In this document: piece after piece, positions 6,709-16,041 of the stretch
Layout: each line of letters opens with the position of its first letter
Numbering within the stretch: the stretch's first letter is position 1
Source: Acetobacterium tundrae
GTDB lineage: Bacteria > Bacillota > Clostridia > Eubacteriales > Eubacteriaceae
Length of the DNA stretch: 64,000 nucleotides
NCBI RefSeq assembly: GCF_008086615.1
Contig: NZ_RXYB01000003.1
Coordinates: 62,001 to 126,000 of the forward strand
Reading direction: 5' to 3'
Notes under the pieces: generated by a model
Databases searched by the model: none
What the model was told of the DNA's origin: nothing
The model's input: only the letters and a program-made list of their open reading frames with translations
Translations under genes and position numbers: made by a program

Positions 6709-9700
6709 TTATCGTTCGATTCGCACATGGCTTCCGCCAACGCCGGCTTCTCCCGGCGTAACCAGAAGCTTCACCGGCATCCGATTCTTGATCGATTCCA
6801 CATGGCTGATGATTCCCACCTTCAAATTTTCATTATGGAGCATTTCAATGGAATTCATAACCACCTCAAGGGCATCTTCATGCAGCGAGCCGAATCCTTC
6901 ATCCAGAAAGAAAAATTCCAGGGGGGCCCGTCCTTTTAGCTGGATTTCTGCAGACAAAGCCAGCGCCAGTGCCAACGATGCCAAAAATGTTTCCCCCCCT
7001 GAGAGTGTTGACGGATCTCTTGGCGCCCCGCCGTTTTTATTGTCTCTAATGATGAACCTTCCATTATCATCCGCCTCCAGCCCGTAATTGCCATTGCTGA
7101 TTTCCAAAAGCCGTTTGGATGCCTCAATAGATATGTACTGAAGCCGGGCCACTGCCACGAATTCAACAAATTTCTTACCTGAGAAAAGCTTTTCCAAATC
7201 AGTGATCAGAGCCAGCTGATGATCAATTTTTTTCTTGCCTTCCAGAAATCCCTGAAGTTCCTTTAAACGGCTATCCAGACTTTCAAGCTCGGCCTGAAGT
7301 TGGGTTTCTCTTTTTTTCAGGATCTCTAATTGATTTTTAACCCGTTTATAATTATTGTTAGTCGTCTCGTATGCCTCAGCGTCAATGAGGTTTCCATTGA
7401 TTTTTTTATTTAATCCCTCAATGGTCCCTTTCACTTTCACACAATCTTCACGATATTTTTTGATAAGCTCCTGTTCGTTTTTCATGGTTTCCGGCATCAG
7501 ATAGGCATTAATTACCTCTGCCACATCCTTAAACCCTAAAATGGTCAATTGCTTATCCATCGATTTCTTAACGGTTTCATTTTGTTTTTCCAGGGTTTCC
7601 AGTTTAACGGTCAGGGCGCTAACGCTTTCTTTAACGATTTCATAAGACTTTTGAATTTTCCCTGATTTTTCCTTCAGTTCGCTCCAGGCAGTATTGATCC
7701 GGTTGATTTCATCTTTGTATTTTTTCTGCCCGCTGAGAAGTTCCGGGACTGCATCCGCACCGACTTTATCGATGATCGCTATTCGCTTTTCTTCTCGCTG
7801 TTTTTTCTTTTCATCACAAGCGGCCATCGACTCCCGCATTTGAATTTCCAGAGCACTGCATTTTTCATTCAGGCCGTCTTTTTTGTTCTGATCTGTCTCC
7901 AGCGCTTTCCGCTGATTCTTCAGTTTGATAAGAATTTCATTCTGACGCATCGTCATCTTAGTCAGTCTCATATTTTCACTGAAAAAATCGGTGACCGCTG
8001 TTTTGGTGCTTAGTTTTTTCAAATCAGCTTTTAGCGCTTTCCATTCCTCTTTTTTCTGTCTGCTCTCTGCTGCATATTCTTCGGTCTGACCCTCCAGCGA
8101 TTTTATTTCCGCTGTTTTCTCTTTCAGATCTCCGATAATTACCAGTAATTCCTGGTTCTGTAGATTCTTCTGATTTTCAGCTTCCGTTTTTAATAATTCC
8201 CAGGTTTCCAGCTCCATCGTCAATTTTTTTAGTTGCTCTGTTAATTCTTCCGGATTCTGAAGCATTATCTTCTTTTCTTTTACAATGGTATTGAGTTCTT
8301 CTTTCTGGATTTCTTTTGTGTGAAGGTTGTTGGTTTCTGCAGAAAGTCTTCCTCTTGACTGGGATATTTCTTCTGTAAATTGGCTCAATTCTTTTTCCTT
8401 ATGAGCCAGTTCTTCTTCCAGCTTTTGGATTTTCTCGCTTAAATCTTTTCCCTGCTCATCCGAAAACTTCAAGGGATGGTTTTTAGATCCACAAACCGGA
8501 CAGGGTTCGCCTGAAGCCAATTGATTTCGAAGCTCCCGGCCGATGTTTTCATTTTCAAGTTGCCGCAAGCTTTTTCTTGTCGTCTCACAGATTTTTGACA
8601 ACTCATCCTTCACTTTGTTTTTGCCGTCAATTTCGACTTCCAGACATTTTATTTCCGATTGCAGCATCTGGATGTTCTCAGACAATGTTTGATTCCTTGT
8701 CCACAAGTTTTCAATTTCCCGGGTTTGTTCTCCCAATTTCTGCAGTTCGCCACTAGTGGTGGGTTGATCTTTGATCAGATTTTTCAGCTTATGCTGTTGT
8801 TCTTTTACAGTCATTTCAAGTGCTTCTTTTTTTACTTTCAGCACGTCGCCCGCACCGACAAGTTTTTGGATCAGGCTTCTGTTGTTGTTTATCCGTTCAT
8901 CCTTTTGGTTAAATTCATCTTTTAGTTTTTCTGCTCTTTCGGCGTCTTTTACCCCTTTGTTAATGCTATCTCGATATGATGCATCGACACGAAGAGATAT
9001 TTCTTCCGTCTCATTTTCAGAAAGTATTTTTTTCTTTTCAACTAAACTTTCCTGGATCTCACTAATCTCTTTTTTGTAATCTTCGTATTGGCGGAAACAT
9101 TGGTTGTTGGTGTTCTTAATTTGTTTTATTTGCTCATCCAGTAACTTTTGCTGTTGTTCTAAAAGAATGGCATCTTCCACTTTTGAAAGCTGATTCTGGT
9201 ATTGGAAAAGTTTGTTGTTTTTTTCTTCATCGATGGCTTCCCAGTCTTTTTCAACCGTCTCTTTTTCACAAAAGAGTTTCATCCGTTCTGCTTCGTTGAC
9301 TTTTAACTGTGCATCCACTTCAGTGATTTGATTCATCAGGATTTCCATATCCGATATGGTCATCCGGATGGACTCTGCCTTTTTTCCCTGATCCAGTTTT
9401 CTTTCTTTTTCTTCAATTTCTGTCTTGCTGTCCTGCAATCCCTTTTCGGCTTCCAGCGCAGCATTCAATTCCTGTTGAAATGCCCACAGTCTTTCTGCTT
9501 CATCCCGTTCTTTCTCTATTGTTTTAAATATCTCAAGTTCTTTTTCCAACGCCTGACGATTTGTATCATACTCAGCCTTTTTTTGATTTCGCACTTCCCC
9601 AGAAATGCCTTCATAGACACTGATTCGTCCTTCCACCTGATGAAGATTCTCGCTTTCTTGACTCTTTTCAGCCTTTAACCGATCGGTCAGATTATCTCCG

Positions 9701-10227
9701 TATTTCGACAAATTAAATAGCCGTTCCAGCATTTCCCGTCGCGGTCTTCCTTCCAGTTTCAGAAAATCACTGAATTTTCCCTGGGGCAATACCACGGTTC
9801 TCGTGAAATCCGTGAGATTCAGTCCGATGATCTCTTCACATTGTTTTGTCACCTCTGTGGGCTTGTCTGCCAGAATTTCGGGTGCTTCCAGAAGCAGCTC
9901 CACCAGCTGACATTTCCCCTGATTGATGCCCCCTTCTTTGCTTCGTACAAATTCCCGGCTGACGCAGTAGTTTTTAAGTTTCTGTCCAGAGATAGTGAAC
10001 TCAAACACGACACTTGCTTTTTCTTCATTCACATTAATGTAATTGCTGCTATTTCGGGATATTTTTCCATAGAGTGCCAGGGTAATTCCATCCAGTATCG
10101 TTGATTTACCACTGCCGGTAGGTCCAAAGATGCCAAACAAACCGCCCTGAGTCAGGGTTTCAAAATCAATGGTCTGTTCTTCCACAAAGCTGTTGATGCC
10201 TTTTATTTTTAGCGAAACCGGTCTCAT
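6709..10227 (-). CDS. sbcC: SbcC exonuclease ATPase subunit (Rad50-like)
   Basis: 1172 aa SMC-like ATPase. Walker A GPTGSGKST lies near residue 36. Long coiled coils run from about 180 to 1020, broken by a zinc hook, CPVCGS, around residue 574. The C-terminal head carries the ABC signature LSGGE (about 1074) and Walker B FFFLDEGFGSL (about 1107). With SbcD it forms the ATP-dependent nuclease that opens hairpins and trims blocked double-strand ends. It overlaps sbcD by ATGA, as expected for a 1:1 complex. Length, hook and head motifs are all normal. Confidence 0.96.
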   Translation of the reverse strand: MRPVSLKIKGINSFVEEQTIDFETLTQGGLFGIFGPTGSGKSTILDGITLALYGKISRNSSNYINVNEEKASVVFEFTISGQKLKNYCVSREFVRSKEGGINQGKCQLVELLLEAPEILADKPTEVTKQCEEIIGLNLTDFTRTVVLPQGKFSDFLKLEGRPRREMLERLFNLSKYGDNLTDRLKAEKSQESENLHQVEGRISVYEGISGEVRNQKKAEYDTNRQALEKELEIFKTIEKERDEAERLWAFQQELNAALEAEKGLQDSKTEIEEKERKLDQGKKAESIRMTISDMEILMNQITEVDAQLKVNEAERMKLFCEKETVEKDWEAIDEEKNNKLFQYQNQLSKVEDAILLEQQQKLLDEQIKQIKNTNNQCFRQYEDYKKEISEIQESLVEKKKILSENETEEISLRVDASYRDSINKGVKDAERAEKLKDEFNQKDERINNNRSLIQKLVGAGDVLKVKKEALEMTVKEQQHKLKNLIKDQPTTSGELQKLGEQTREIENLWTRNQTLSENIQMLQSEIKCLEVEIDGKNKVKDELSKICETTRKSLRQLENENIGRELRNQLASGEPCPVCGSKNHPLKFSDEQGKDLSEKIQKLEEELAHKEKELSQFTEEISQSRGRLSAETNNLHTKEIQKEELNTIVKEKKIMLQNPEELTEQLKKLTMELETWELLKTEAENQKNLQNQELLVIIGDLKEKTAEIKSLEGQTEEYAAESRQKKEEWKALKADLKKLSTKTAVTDFFSENMRLTKMTMRQNEILIKLKNQRKALETDQNKKDGLNEKCSALEIQMRESMAACDEKKKQREEKRIAIIDKVGADAVPELLSGQKKYKDEINRINTAWSELKEKSGKIQKSYEIVKESVSALTVKLETLEKQNETVKKSMDKQLTILGFKDVAEVINAYLMPETMKNEQELIKKYREDCVKVKGTIEGLNKKINGNLIDAEAYETTNNNYKRVKNQLEILKKRETQLQAELESLDSRLKELQGFLEGKKKIDHQLALITDLEKLFSGKKFVEFVAVARLQYISIEASKRLLEISNGNYGLEADDNGRFIIRDNKNGGAPRDPSTLSGGETFLASLALALALSAEIQLKGRAPLEFFFLDEGFGSLHEDALEVVMNSIEMLHNENLKVGIISHVESIKNRMPVKLLVTPGEAGVGGSHVRIER

Positions 10228-11444
10228 CGGTTTTCCTCCTCTTCAAATAGTGACAGAACCAGGTCCAAGACCTCTTCATCAGCTTCAGCGCCCCGCTCCC
10301 TGCGGTAGAATTCTTTAAACACATCACCGAAGGACTGATCCGTTAATTTTTCCAATCGCGCTTCGGTAAAAATGGTAGTCAGCTTTGGAATGACTTCCAG
10401 AATATCAGCCTTGTATTCTTTCATCTTTTTTATCTCATCCTCGCGAATGTATCGGTCGGTTTCAATTTCCAAATAGACCCAACAGGATCGCTCCCCATTT
10501 TCACAGCATTTTTTTATCGCTGCTTCAATGTTTTGGCATTGCCATACTTCAATGGGTTTATATACTTTTAATTCGATCTCCCTAATCTCATTCTTGATGG
10601 TGATTTCATTTTCAACTTCAAGCTCTACCACCATGCATTTTTTCCCATAGGCAATCTCCCGGCGATTGAAGTGGAGAGGCGAACCGGCGTAGTACCCGCG
10701 TTTTCCAGTGCCAGAAACGACCTGTGGTTTATGGATATGTCCCAATGCGATATAATGGGTCTTTTCAGGGAAGCAATTTCCATCCACGATATAAGTGCCC
10801 CCCAGCTGAATGCTTCGTTCCGAGCCGCTTTCCACGCTGTTCATTGCAAAAATATGCGAAACAACCAAATTGATCGTATCTTTTCTAAAATGGGTTTGAA
10901 GCTGATTGAAATATGAAAAAATCCGATCGCCATATGACTTTTTATTCTCTTCATCATCGGAAGCCACATCATAGAGCACTTCGTTAAGCCGTTTTTCACT
11001 GGGATAGGGCAACAATAAAATAACCGCTTTTTCCCCGTTTATTTCAATTTCAACAAAGCCTTCTCCTGAATCCACCACCTGGTGTTTTCCATAGGCACCT
11101 TTTTCAATGATGGTTTTGGGGAGCCCTGCCATCAGGATCCCGTGATCTCTGGCCAGCGGGCCAGGCGCTTCAAGCCGTTGGGGATTATCATGATTCCCGG
11201 CAATGACAACCGTCATTCTTTCGCCATTTTTTGACAGGCGCTTAAGTGTCTCGTAAAACATCTGCTCAGCCCGTGCCGGCGGGTTATAGCTGTCATATAC
11301 ATCTCCGGCCAGGATGATCAAATCAATGTTTTCTTTTTCGACAATTTCCACGAAGTCATTAAGAAAGCATTGCTGCTCATCCATACGACTATGCCCTTCG
11401 ATATTTTTTCCCAGATGCCAATCGGCGGTATGCAATATTTTCAT
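10224..11444 (-). CDS. sbcD: SbcD exonuclease subunit (Mre11-like)
   Basis: 406 aa calcineurin-like phosphoesterase. The five metal motifs are in order: LHTADWHLGK, LAGDVYDSY, IAGNHDNPQRL, VVSHIF and ALGHIHKPQ, followed by the capping and SbcC-binding C-terminal region. An upstream in-frame ATG at 11480 is possible, but AGGGAG ahead of 11444 and the family N-terminus MKILHTADWH decide for 11444. Together with SbcC it forms the Mn-dependent nuclease for hairpin and protein-blocked DNA ends. Confidence 0.96.
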   Translation of the reverse strand: MKILHTADWHLGKNIEGHSRMDEQQCFLNDFVEIVEKENIDLIILAGDVYDSYNPPARAEQMFYETLKRLSKNGERMTVVIAGNHDNPQRLEAPGPLARDHGILMAGLPKTIIEKGAYGKHQVVDSGEGFVEIEINGEKAVILLLPYPSEKRLNEVLYDVASDDEENKKSYGDRIFSYFNQLQTHFRKDTINLVVSHIFAMNSVESGSERSIQLGGTYIVDGNCFPEKTHYIALGHIHKPQVVSGTGKRGYYAGSPLHFNRREIAYGKKCMVVELEVENEITIKNEIREIELKVYKPIEVWQCQNIEAAIKKCCENGERSCWVYLEIETDRYIREDEIKKMKEYKADILEVIPKLTTIFTEARLEKLTDQSFGDVFKEFYRRERGAEADEEVLDLVLSLFEEEENR

Positions 11445-11509
11445 AAGCTGCTCCCTATTTATTGTTCCGTTTTTTATCATTATCCCACAGAATAATTAGC
11501 TTGTATAGA

Positions 11510-11541
11510 TCTGAAAAAGCTCCGGCAAATGCCGAAGCTTT
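11510..11541 (-). terminator. Rho-independent terminator after the deoD operon
   Basis: AAAGCTcCGGCA (11516-11527) pairs with TGCCGaAGCTTT (11530-11541). On the minus strand it is followed by TTTTTC. It ends leftward transcription before sbcD. Confidence 0.75.
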
Positions 11542-11582
11542 AGAATATCTTTTACGATTGATAACACACTATTATCGATTTT

Positions 11583-11984
11583 TTATTTGATGACATCAAC
11601 AGCTTCTAATAAGTCAGAAATCGAACCGTACCAATTTTTAATCATGTGACGCATAATACCAACCTGTTCTGATTTTGCCATGAGTCCCAGAATCGGAATT
11701 TTGCTTCCGTAAGCTGTTCCGACTTCGGCCCAGGCATCACATCCCGATGCTCCCAGATAAATGATTAAGTCCGCACTGGTCACTGAAGAAATACAGAACT
11801 CAAAAACGCGTTCTCCCTCAGCAGACTCAATAAAGTGAGCAAGCTCCTTTTGGGATAAGAAAGCTTCTTCCGGCCGTCCTTCCCGGATCCAGGATAAAAT
11901 CGTGTGTCCCCGACTTTCTAAAAGGTCAGTTAACATTTCAACAGCATGCTGATGTTTCCATGAAGCGGCTATATATATTCTCAT
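11583..11984 (-). CDS. Nucleoside 2-deoxyribosyltransferase-like protein
   Basis: 133 aa with a compact Rossmann-like fold. The N-terminus MRIYIAASWKHQ, the central SSVTSADLIIYL and GCDAWAEVGTAYGSKIPI follow the nucleoside 2-deoxyribosyltransferase pattern (Y/F-A substrate loop, D-x-V/L, and E-x-G-x-A). The catalytic glutamate in that family lies in the E-x-G segment, here AEVGTA. It is cotranscribed 49 bp after deoD, which supports a role in nucleoside or base exchange and salvage. Proteins of this size also include related N-glycosidases, so the exact reaction is open. Confidence 0.6.
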   Translation of the reverse strand: MRIYIAASWKHQHAVEMLTDLLESRGHTILSWIREGRPEEAFLSQKELAHFIESAEGERVFEFCISSVTSADLIIYLGASGCDAWAEVGTAYGSKIPILGLMAKSEQVGIMRHMIKNWYGSISDLLEAVDVIK

Positions 11985-12033
11985 ACTTCCTCCAATTTAA
12001 TAAATTTTTCTAATAATAATTCAATTATACGCT

Positions 12034-12762
12034 TCAGTTTTCAACTTCACAAGCACTTGCGGCGTCTAAACCAATCTCCATCATTCGCACAAAAGATTTT
12101 TCCCGCTCCTTTGGACTGGTTTCCTCATGGGTAATAAGATTGTCACTGATGGTTAACAGACTCGTGGCCTTTTTCCCGGTGAAATTGGCGTTATGGAAAA
12201 GCGCAAAGCTTTCCATTTCCACACAAATACAGGCCCGTTCAGCATAAAGTGTTTGGGGAACCTCCATTTCCGGTGCACAATAAAAAACATCTGAAGAATG
12301 AATTCGACCTTTATTCAGAGGATATCCCCGGCTTTCTGCCGCCTCAACAACCACTGCATTCAGCTCTTTATCCGAATATAAGACCCCTGCCTCGCATCCG
12401 TTTTGTACCTTTGCATAGGTGGATTCGCTCCAGGCACTTTCTGCCAGCACCAAATCATAGACGTTTAGATCTTTAATATAGGAACCGGCGCTTCCAATGC
12501 GAATAATCTGGTCAACATCATAGCAGTGAAACAGCTCATAGGAATAAATACCGATGGATGGCATCCCCATGCCGGAGCCCATCACACTGATCTTCTGTCC
12601 CTGATAAAATCCCGTATACCCAAACATATTTCGCACCGTGTTAAACTGAAACGAATGATCTAAAAACGTTTCTGCGATATATTTTGCCCTTAAGGGATCG
12701 CCAGGCATTAAAACCGTTTTTGCAATTTCGCCAATATTTGCTTCATTATGTGTTGTTGACAT
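12034..12762 (-). CDS. deoD: Purine-nucleoside phosphorylase, DeoD type
   Basis: 242 aa, the typical hexameric DeoD length. Signatures: TVLMPGDPLRAKYIAE (phosphate-binding Gly and Arg), MGMPSIGIYSYELF, IRIGSAGSY, and the base/ribose site VEMESFALFHNA, with the catalytic Asp in LTISDNLITHE. It splits purine (deoxy)nucleosides with phosphate to base plus (deoxy)ribose-1-phosphate in the cytosol. GGAGGAG precedes the ATG. It is followed by the deoxyribosyltransferase-like gene, so both work on purine salvage. Confidence 0.96.
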   Translation of the reverse strand: MSTTHNEANIGEIAKTVLMPGDPLRAKYIAETFLDHSFQFNTVRNMFGYTGFYQGQKISVMGSGMGMPSIGIYSYELFHCYDVDQIIRIGSAGSYIKDLNVYDLVLAESAWSESTYAKVQNGCEAGVLYSDKELNAVVVEAAESRGYPLNKGRIHSSDVFYCAPEMEVPQTLYAERACICVEMESFALFHNANFTGKKATSLLTISDNLITHEETSPKEREKSFVRMMEIGLDAASACEVEN

Positions 12763-12794
12763 GATTCTCCTCCGGTAACTTTTTTAATTGTTTC

Positions 12795-12823
12795 AGTATA
12801 AGACGAGCTTTGTCAGTCGTCAA
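12795..12823 (-). promoter_or_regulatory. Promoter of deoD
   Basis: On the minus strand TTGACG (12818-12823), a 17-bp spacer and TATACT (12795-12800), about 33 bp before the deoD start codon. Confidence 0.65.
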
Positions 12824-12850
12824 TCTCAATCATATTAAATAGCTTTCAAA

Positions 12851-12893
12851 ATTAAAAACCGCCCATATCTTCAAGAAGAACATGCAGCGGTTT
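12851..12893 (-). terminator. Terminator of the mltG-trmR-trhP operon
   Basis: AAACCGC (12856-12862) pairs with GCGGTTT (12887-12893), with an inner CTTC/GAAG pairing. On the minus strand it is followed by TTTTTAATTTT. Confidence 0.7.
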
Positions 12894-12907
12894 AAAATTT
12901 GTCAGAA

Positions 12908-14134
12908 TCAAAGTTCTTTTTTTCTTAAGATATCCATCGGGCTTACCGGTTTATCCATTTTCAGGCGATAAACCATTTTAGGATGTGGCGTTGAATCAAT
13001 GGCTTCGCCAGACTGATCCACTATCAGATTGGCTTTTTGTATGAAATATCCTTTTCCCGGAATCATGACTTCAATCTCATCTCCCTGAGAAATCTTGTTG
13101 CGCTGTTCAATCAGAGCCATTTTTGTTTTTTCATCATATTCCAATACCAGGCCGACGAAATCGTAATTTCTGGTATAACTGCTGGTACCGTAGTTCTGAT
13201 CCTCAGCAGTTGTTTTTCCGTAAAAAAATCCGGTTGTATAATTGCGATGGCTCACTTTTGTCAGCTCTTCATAATAGTCTTTATCCGGTTTCGTTGCTTC
13301 CGGGTGATCATAATAAAAATCAATCGCACTGCGATAGGCGGATACCACCGTCGCCACATAATAAAGGCTTTTCATTCGCCCCTCTATTTTAAAGCAATCC
13401 ACTCCTGCCGCCATTAATTGCGGTATCTCATTGATTAAACATAAATCTTTTGAATTGAAAATAAAAGAGCCACTTTCATCTTCTTCTATGCCAAACTCTT
13501 CATTAGGCCTTGTTTCTTCAATCAATTTATATTTCCATCGGCAAGGTTGAGCGCAATCCCCTTTGTTTGAGTTCCGGCCTGTCATGTAATGGCTGAGCAG
13601 ACAGCGACCGGAATACGATATACACATGGCGCCATGGACAAATGTTTCTATTTCCATATCCGGATCGACTTTTTCCCGAATTTCCTTTATTTCATTTATT
13701 CCCAGCTCCCTGGCTAAAACCACTCGCTTGGCACCCTGGGCCTGCCAGAATGCCACACTTCGCCAGTTCGTGTTGTTCGCCTGGGTGCTCATTGATATTT
13801 TCAGCTCCGGCGCGACCTCTTGAATAATTGAAAATACGCCGGGATCGGCAACAATCACTTCGTCTATTGACAGTGCTGAGAGCTCTCTGGCATATTCCGG
13901 CAGTCCCTCAAGATCTTCATTCTGAGGAATGATGTTGAGGGTTATAAATATTTTTTTCCCCCGGCTATGGACGTACTCAACGGATTCCTTTAGGGCAAGA
14001 TCATCGAAATTATCGGCCTTAGCCCGCAAGCCAAATTTTTTTCCTGCACAATACACCGCATCCGCACCATAATGAAGAGCATATTTCAGCTTTTCAAAAT
14101 TTCCTGCTGGTGCTAAAAGTTCCGGTTTTTTCAT
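12908..14134 (-). CDS. trhP: U32 peptidase-family tRNA hydroxylation protein TrhP
   Basis: 408 aa with the U32 TIM-barrel signature. The N-terminus PELLAPAGNFEKL, the centre FVHGAMCISYSGRCLLSHY and DCAQPCRWKY supply the conserved cysteines thought to hold an iron-sulfur cluster. The C-terminal barrel-like domain binds product or partner. TrhP (Bacillus YrrN/YrrO, E. coli YegQ) is required for prephenate-dependent 5-hydroxyuridine formation at tRNA position 34. It overlaps trmR by ATGA; TrmR methylates that same 5-hydroxyuridine, so the two steps are coupled. Bacillus has two adjacent U32 genes here; this genome shows one in the operon. The older 'collagenase-like protease' label is unlikely to apply. 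Confidence 0.88.
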   Translation of the reverse strand: MKKPELLAPAGNFEKLKYALHYGADAVYCAGKKFGLRAKADNFDDLALKESVEYVHSRGKKIFITLNIIPQNEDLEGLPEYARELSALSIDEVIVADPGVFSIIQEVAPELKISMSTQANNTNWRSVAFWQAQGAKRVVLARELGINEIKEIREKVDPDMEIETFVHGAMCISYSGRCLLSHYMTGRNSNKGDCAQPCRWKYKLIEETRPNEEFGIEEDESGSFIFNSKDLCLINEIPQLMAAGVDCFKIEGRMKSLYYVATVVSAYRSAIDFYYDHPEATKPDKDYYEELTKVSHRNYTTGFFYGKTTAEDQNYGTSSYTRNYDFVGLVLEYDEKTKMALIEQRNKISQGDEIEVMIPGKGYFIQKANLIVDQSGEAIDSTPHPKMVYRLKMDKPVSPMDILRKKEL

Positions 14135-14805
14135 GGGTTTTCTCCGTTCAAGTCAAGCTCATCTTTCTTCCAGCTAACAGCCAGTCCATCCCCAAGAGGT
14201 AAAACACTGGTGATCAGCTGCGGATGATTGGATATAACTTCTAAATATTTTCGCATCCGTTTGACGATGGTTATTTTTCGACGCACCACCAGATCATCTG
14301 AAGCAATCATTCCCTTAAACAATACATTATCTGAAACCAACATTCCTCCTGGTTTTAAGCATCGCAGGCAATGGTCGAGGAGATGAATATAATGACCTTT
14401 TGCACCATCTAAAAAAATCATATCATAAGTTTTTGTTAATTCTTCCACTTTTTCCTGGGCATCGCCAATCAAAATATTAATCTGCTTTTTTAGCCCCAAT
14501 GCGCTGATGTTTTCATCCGCCTGAACGATCATTTTTAGACTGCGTTCAATGGTGTCTACATGCCCATGAGGTCCCATCGCCAGAGCAAAAATGGAGGATG
14601 AGTAACCGACCGCTGTGCCAACTTCCAAAACTGATTGTATCTTATTGGCATGAATCAACATTTCAATATGTTTTTGCACTTCTTTATGAATAATGGGGAC
14701 TTCTTCATTTTCGGCCCGTATTCTAAACTCTTCTATTTCTGGACTGCCGAGAGGGATCAAACCTCTGATGTAGTCTTCAATGTAATCTTGAACAATTTCA
14801 CTCAA
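14131..14805 (-). CDS. trmR: tRNA 5-hydroxyuridine O-methyltransferase TrmR-like
   Basis: 224 aa class I methyltransferase of the catechol-O-methyltransferase-like family. The SAM-binding motif I is VLEVGTAVGYSS (about residues 60-71), the acidic motif II is VDTIERS, and the metal-binding DMIFLDGAKGHY and LVSDNVLFKG follow. Position and length match Bacillus YrrM (TrmR), which makes 5-methoxyuridine in tRNA. The start appears to be TTG at 14805, preceded by GAAGG; no ATG gives the family-typical N-terminus. It lies between mltG and trhP, the Bacillus yrrL-yrrM-yrrN order. Confidence 0.87.
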   Translation of the reverse strand: MSEIVQDYIEDYIRGLIPLGSPEIEEFRIRAENEEVPIIHKEVQKHIEMLIHANKIQSVLEVGTAVGYSSSIFALAMGPHGHVDTIERSLKMIVQADENISALGLKKQINILIGDAQEKVEELTKTYDMIFLDGAKGHYIHLLDHCLRCLKPGGMLVSDNVLFKGMIASDDLVVRRKITIVKRMRKYLEVISNHPQLITSVLPLGDGLAVSWKKDELDLNGENP

Positions 14806-14826
14806 TTTAATGCCTTCATTCTTTTT

Positions 14827-15927
14827 TTAGTTTGTTCCACCTAGATATGTTTCCACATCGACTAAATGTTCTTCATAGGTTTCATTAAAATAAATTTTAC
14901 CAGATGTCATATCGGCTACAAAATATAAATACTTTGTCGTCGCAGGATATAATGCCGCTTCCAGAGAGGTTTTTCCGAAAGAACAGATCGGTCCAAACGG
15001 CAATCCCAAATTAGTATAAGTATTGTATGGCGATGGAAACTGCGTTTCCGCAGACGTCAACACCGCCGTCTTTTCGCCGCGGGCGTAATCGACGGTAATA
15101 TCTGATTGCAGCGGCATATTGGCCGCGATGCGATTATAAAAGACACTGGCTACGTTAGCCTTATCTTCAACGTACTTTGTTTCCAATTCTACAATCGATG
15201 ACATGATGACGATCTGATCTACAGTTTTTCCCATTTCTGTCGTTCGGTTTAAATAATCTTGATCATAGACCTCTACGAAACGATCGAGCATTGCGTCAAC
15301 CACAGCTGATGGATCGGAGTCAGGTGTAAAGCTGTAGGTATCAGGGAAAAGATAGCCTTCCAGCGTTCGACTTACACCATCCCTGGTTTCTAAAGGAATG
15401 CTGCTCAAAATCGGATATTTTTTTTGGTACTCAGCCACTTTTTTTGTTTCCGCTATAAATGCATCCCTATCACAAACATGGTTCTCTTCTAAAATTGTCG
15501 CGATTTCTTCAATGTTTTCCCCTTCGGGAATCGTCACTGCCGAATCATAAACGTCTCCCGCAACCAATCTTTCCAGTATTTGCTCAGCGGATTCACTGGG
15601 ACTGAATGCATAATAGCCTGACTGAATCTGGTCCGTCAGATTTTTGTTTTTGGCTAAAACCTCAAATGCCAGGGCATCCTTAATTAAATGGTCTTTTTTT
15701 AAAAGATCTGCGACCTCACTAACCACGGCGCCTTCTTCAATTCGAACATAGACAAAATCCCCAGCTCCAACCGGTTTTAATATTTCATTCATAAAATAAT
15801 TGAAGCTAAACACTGCGGTAGAGCCAAAAACAACCAATAATAAAAGAATAACAGCAAATAATTTTCCTCTTTTGGGGGAGGGTGGCTGGCCTGGCAATTT
15901 TGATTCGGCTTGCTCTTTCCTTCTCAT
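14827..15927 (-). CDS. mltG: Endolytic murein transglycosylase MltG
   Basis: 366 aa. It has a cytoplasmic basic N-terminus, one transmembrane helix (about 24-46), a LysM-like subdomain (VRIEEGAVVSEVADLL) and the YceG catalytic domain with SSIVELE, whose Glu is the catalytic residue. The signature NTYTNLGLPFGPI differs from the usual GLPPGPI by Phe for one Pro. MltG cleaves nascent glycan strands at the membrane to set their length. First gene of mltG-trmR-trhP, as in Bacillus yrrL. Confidence 0.93.
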   Translation of the reverse strand: MRRKEQAESKLPGQPPSPKRGKLFAVILLLLVVFGSTAVFSFNYFMNEILKPVGAGDFVYVRIEEGAVVSEVADLLKKDHLIKDALAFEVLAKNKNLTDQIQSGYYAFSPSESAEQILERLVAGDVYDSAVTIPEGENIEEIATILEENHVCDRDAFIAETKKVAEYQKKYPILSSIPLETRDGVSRTLEGYLFPDTYSFTPDSDPSAVVDAMLDRFVEVYDQDYLNRTTEMGKTVDQIVIMSSIVELETKYVEDKANVASVFYNRIAANMPLQSDITVDYARGEKTAVLTSAETQFPSPYNTYTNLGLPFGPICSFGKTSLEAALYPATTKYLYFVADMTSGKIYFNETYEEHLVDVETYLGGTN

Positions 15928-15961
15928 AATTCACCATCCTTTCATTTAATTTGAAAAACTA

Positions 15962-16006
15962 TAAAAAAGAATATAGGACCTCTGATAAAAGTGGGTACCT
16001 ATATTC
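15962..16006 (-). terminator. Terminator after ylbF
   Basis: GAATATAGG (15969-15977) pairs with CCTATATTC (15998-16006), with further imperfect inner pairing. On the minus strand it is followed by TTTTTTAT. It separates the rnjA-ylbF unit from mltG. Confidence 0.7.
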
Positions 16007-16041
16007 TCTTGAAATACTTCTATTTAAATAAATATCTAAGC

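Noticed and set aside
6485-7087. 200-aa plus-strand ORF antisense to ygjP and sbcC
   Set aside because: Antisense shadow, crosses two genes, no family.
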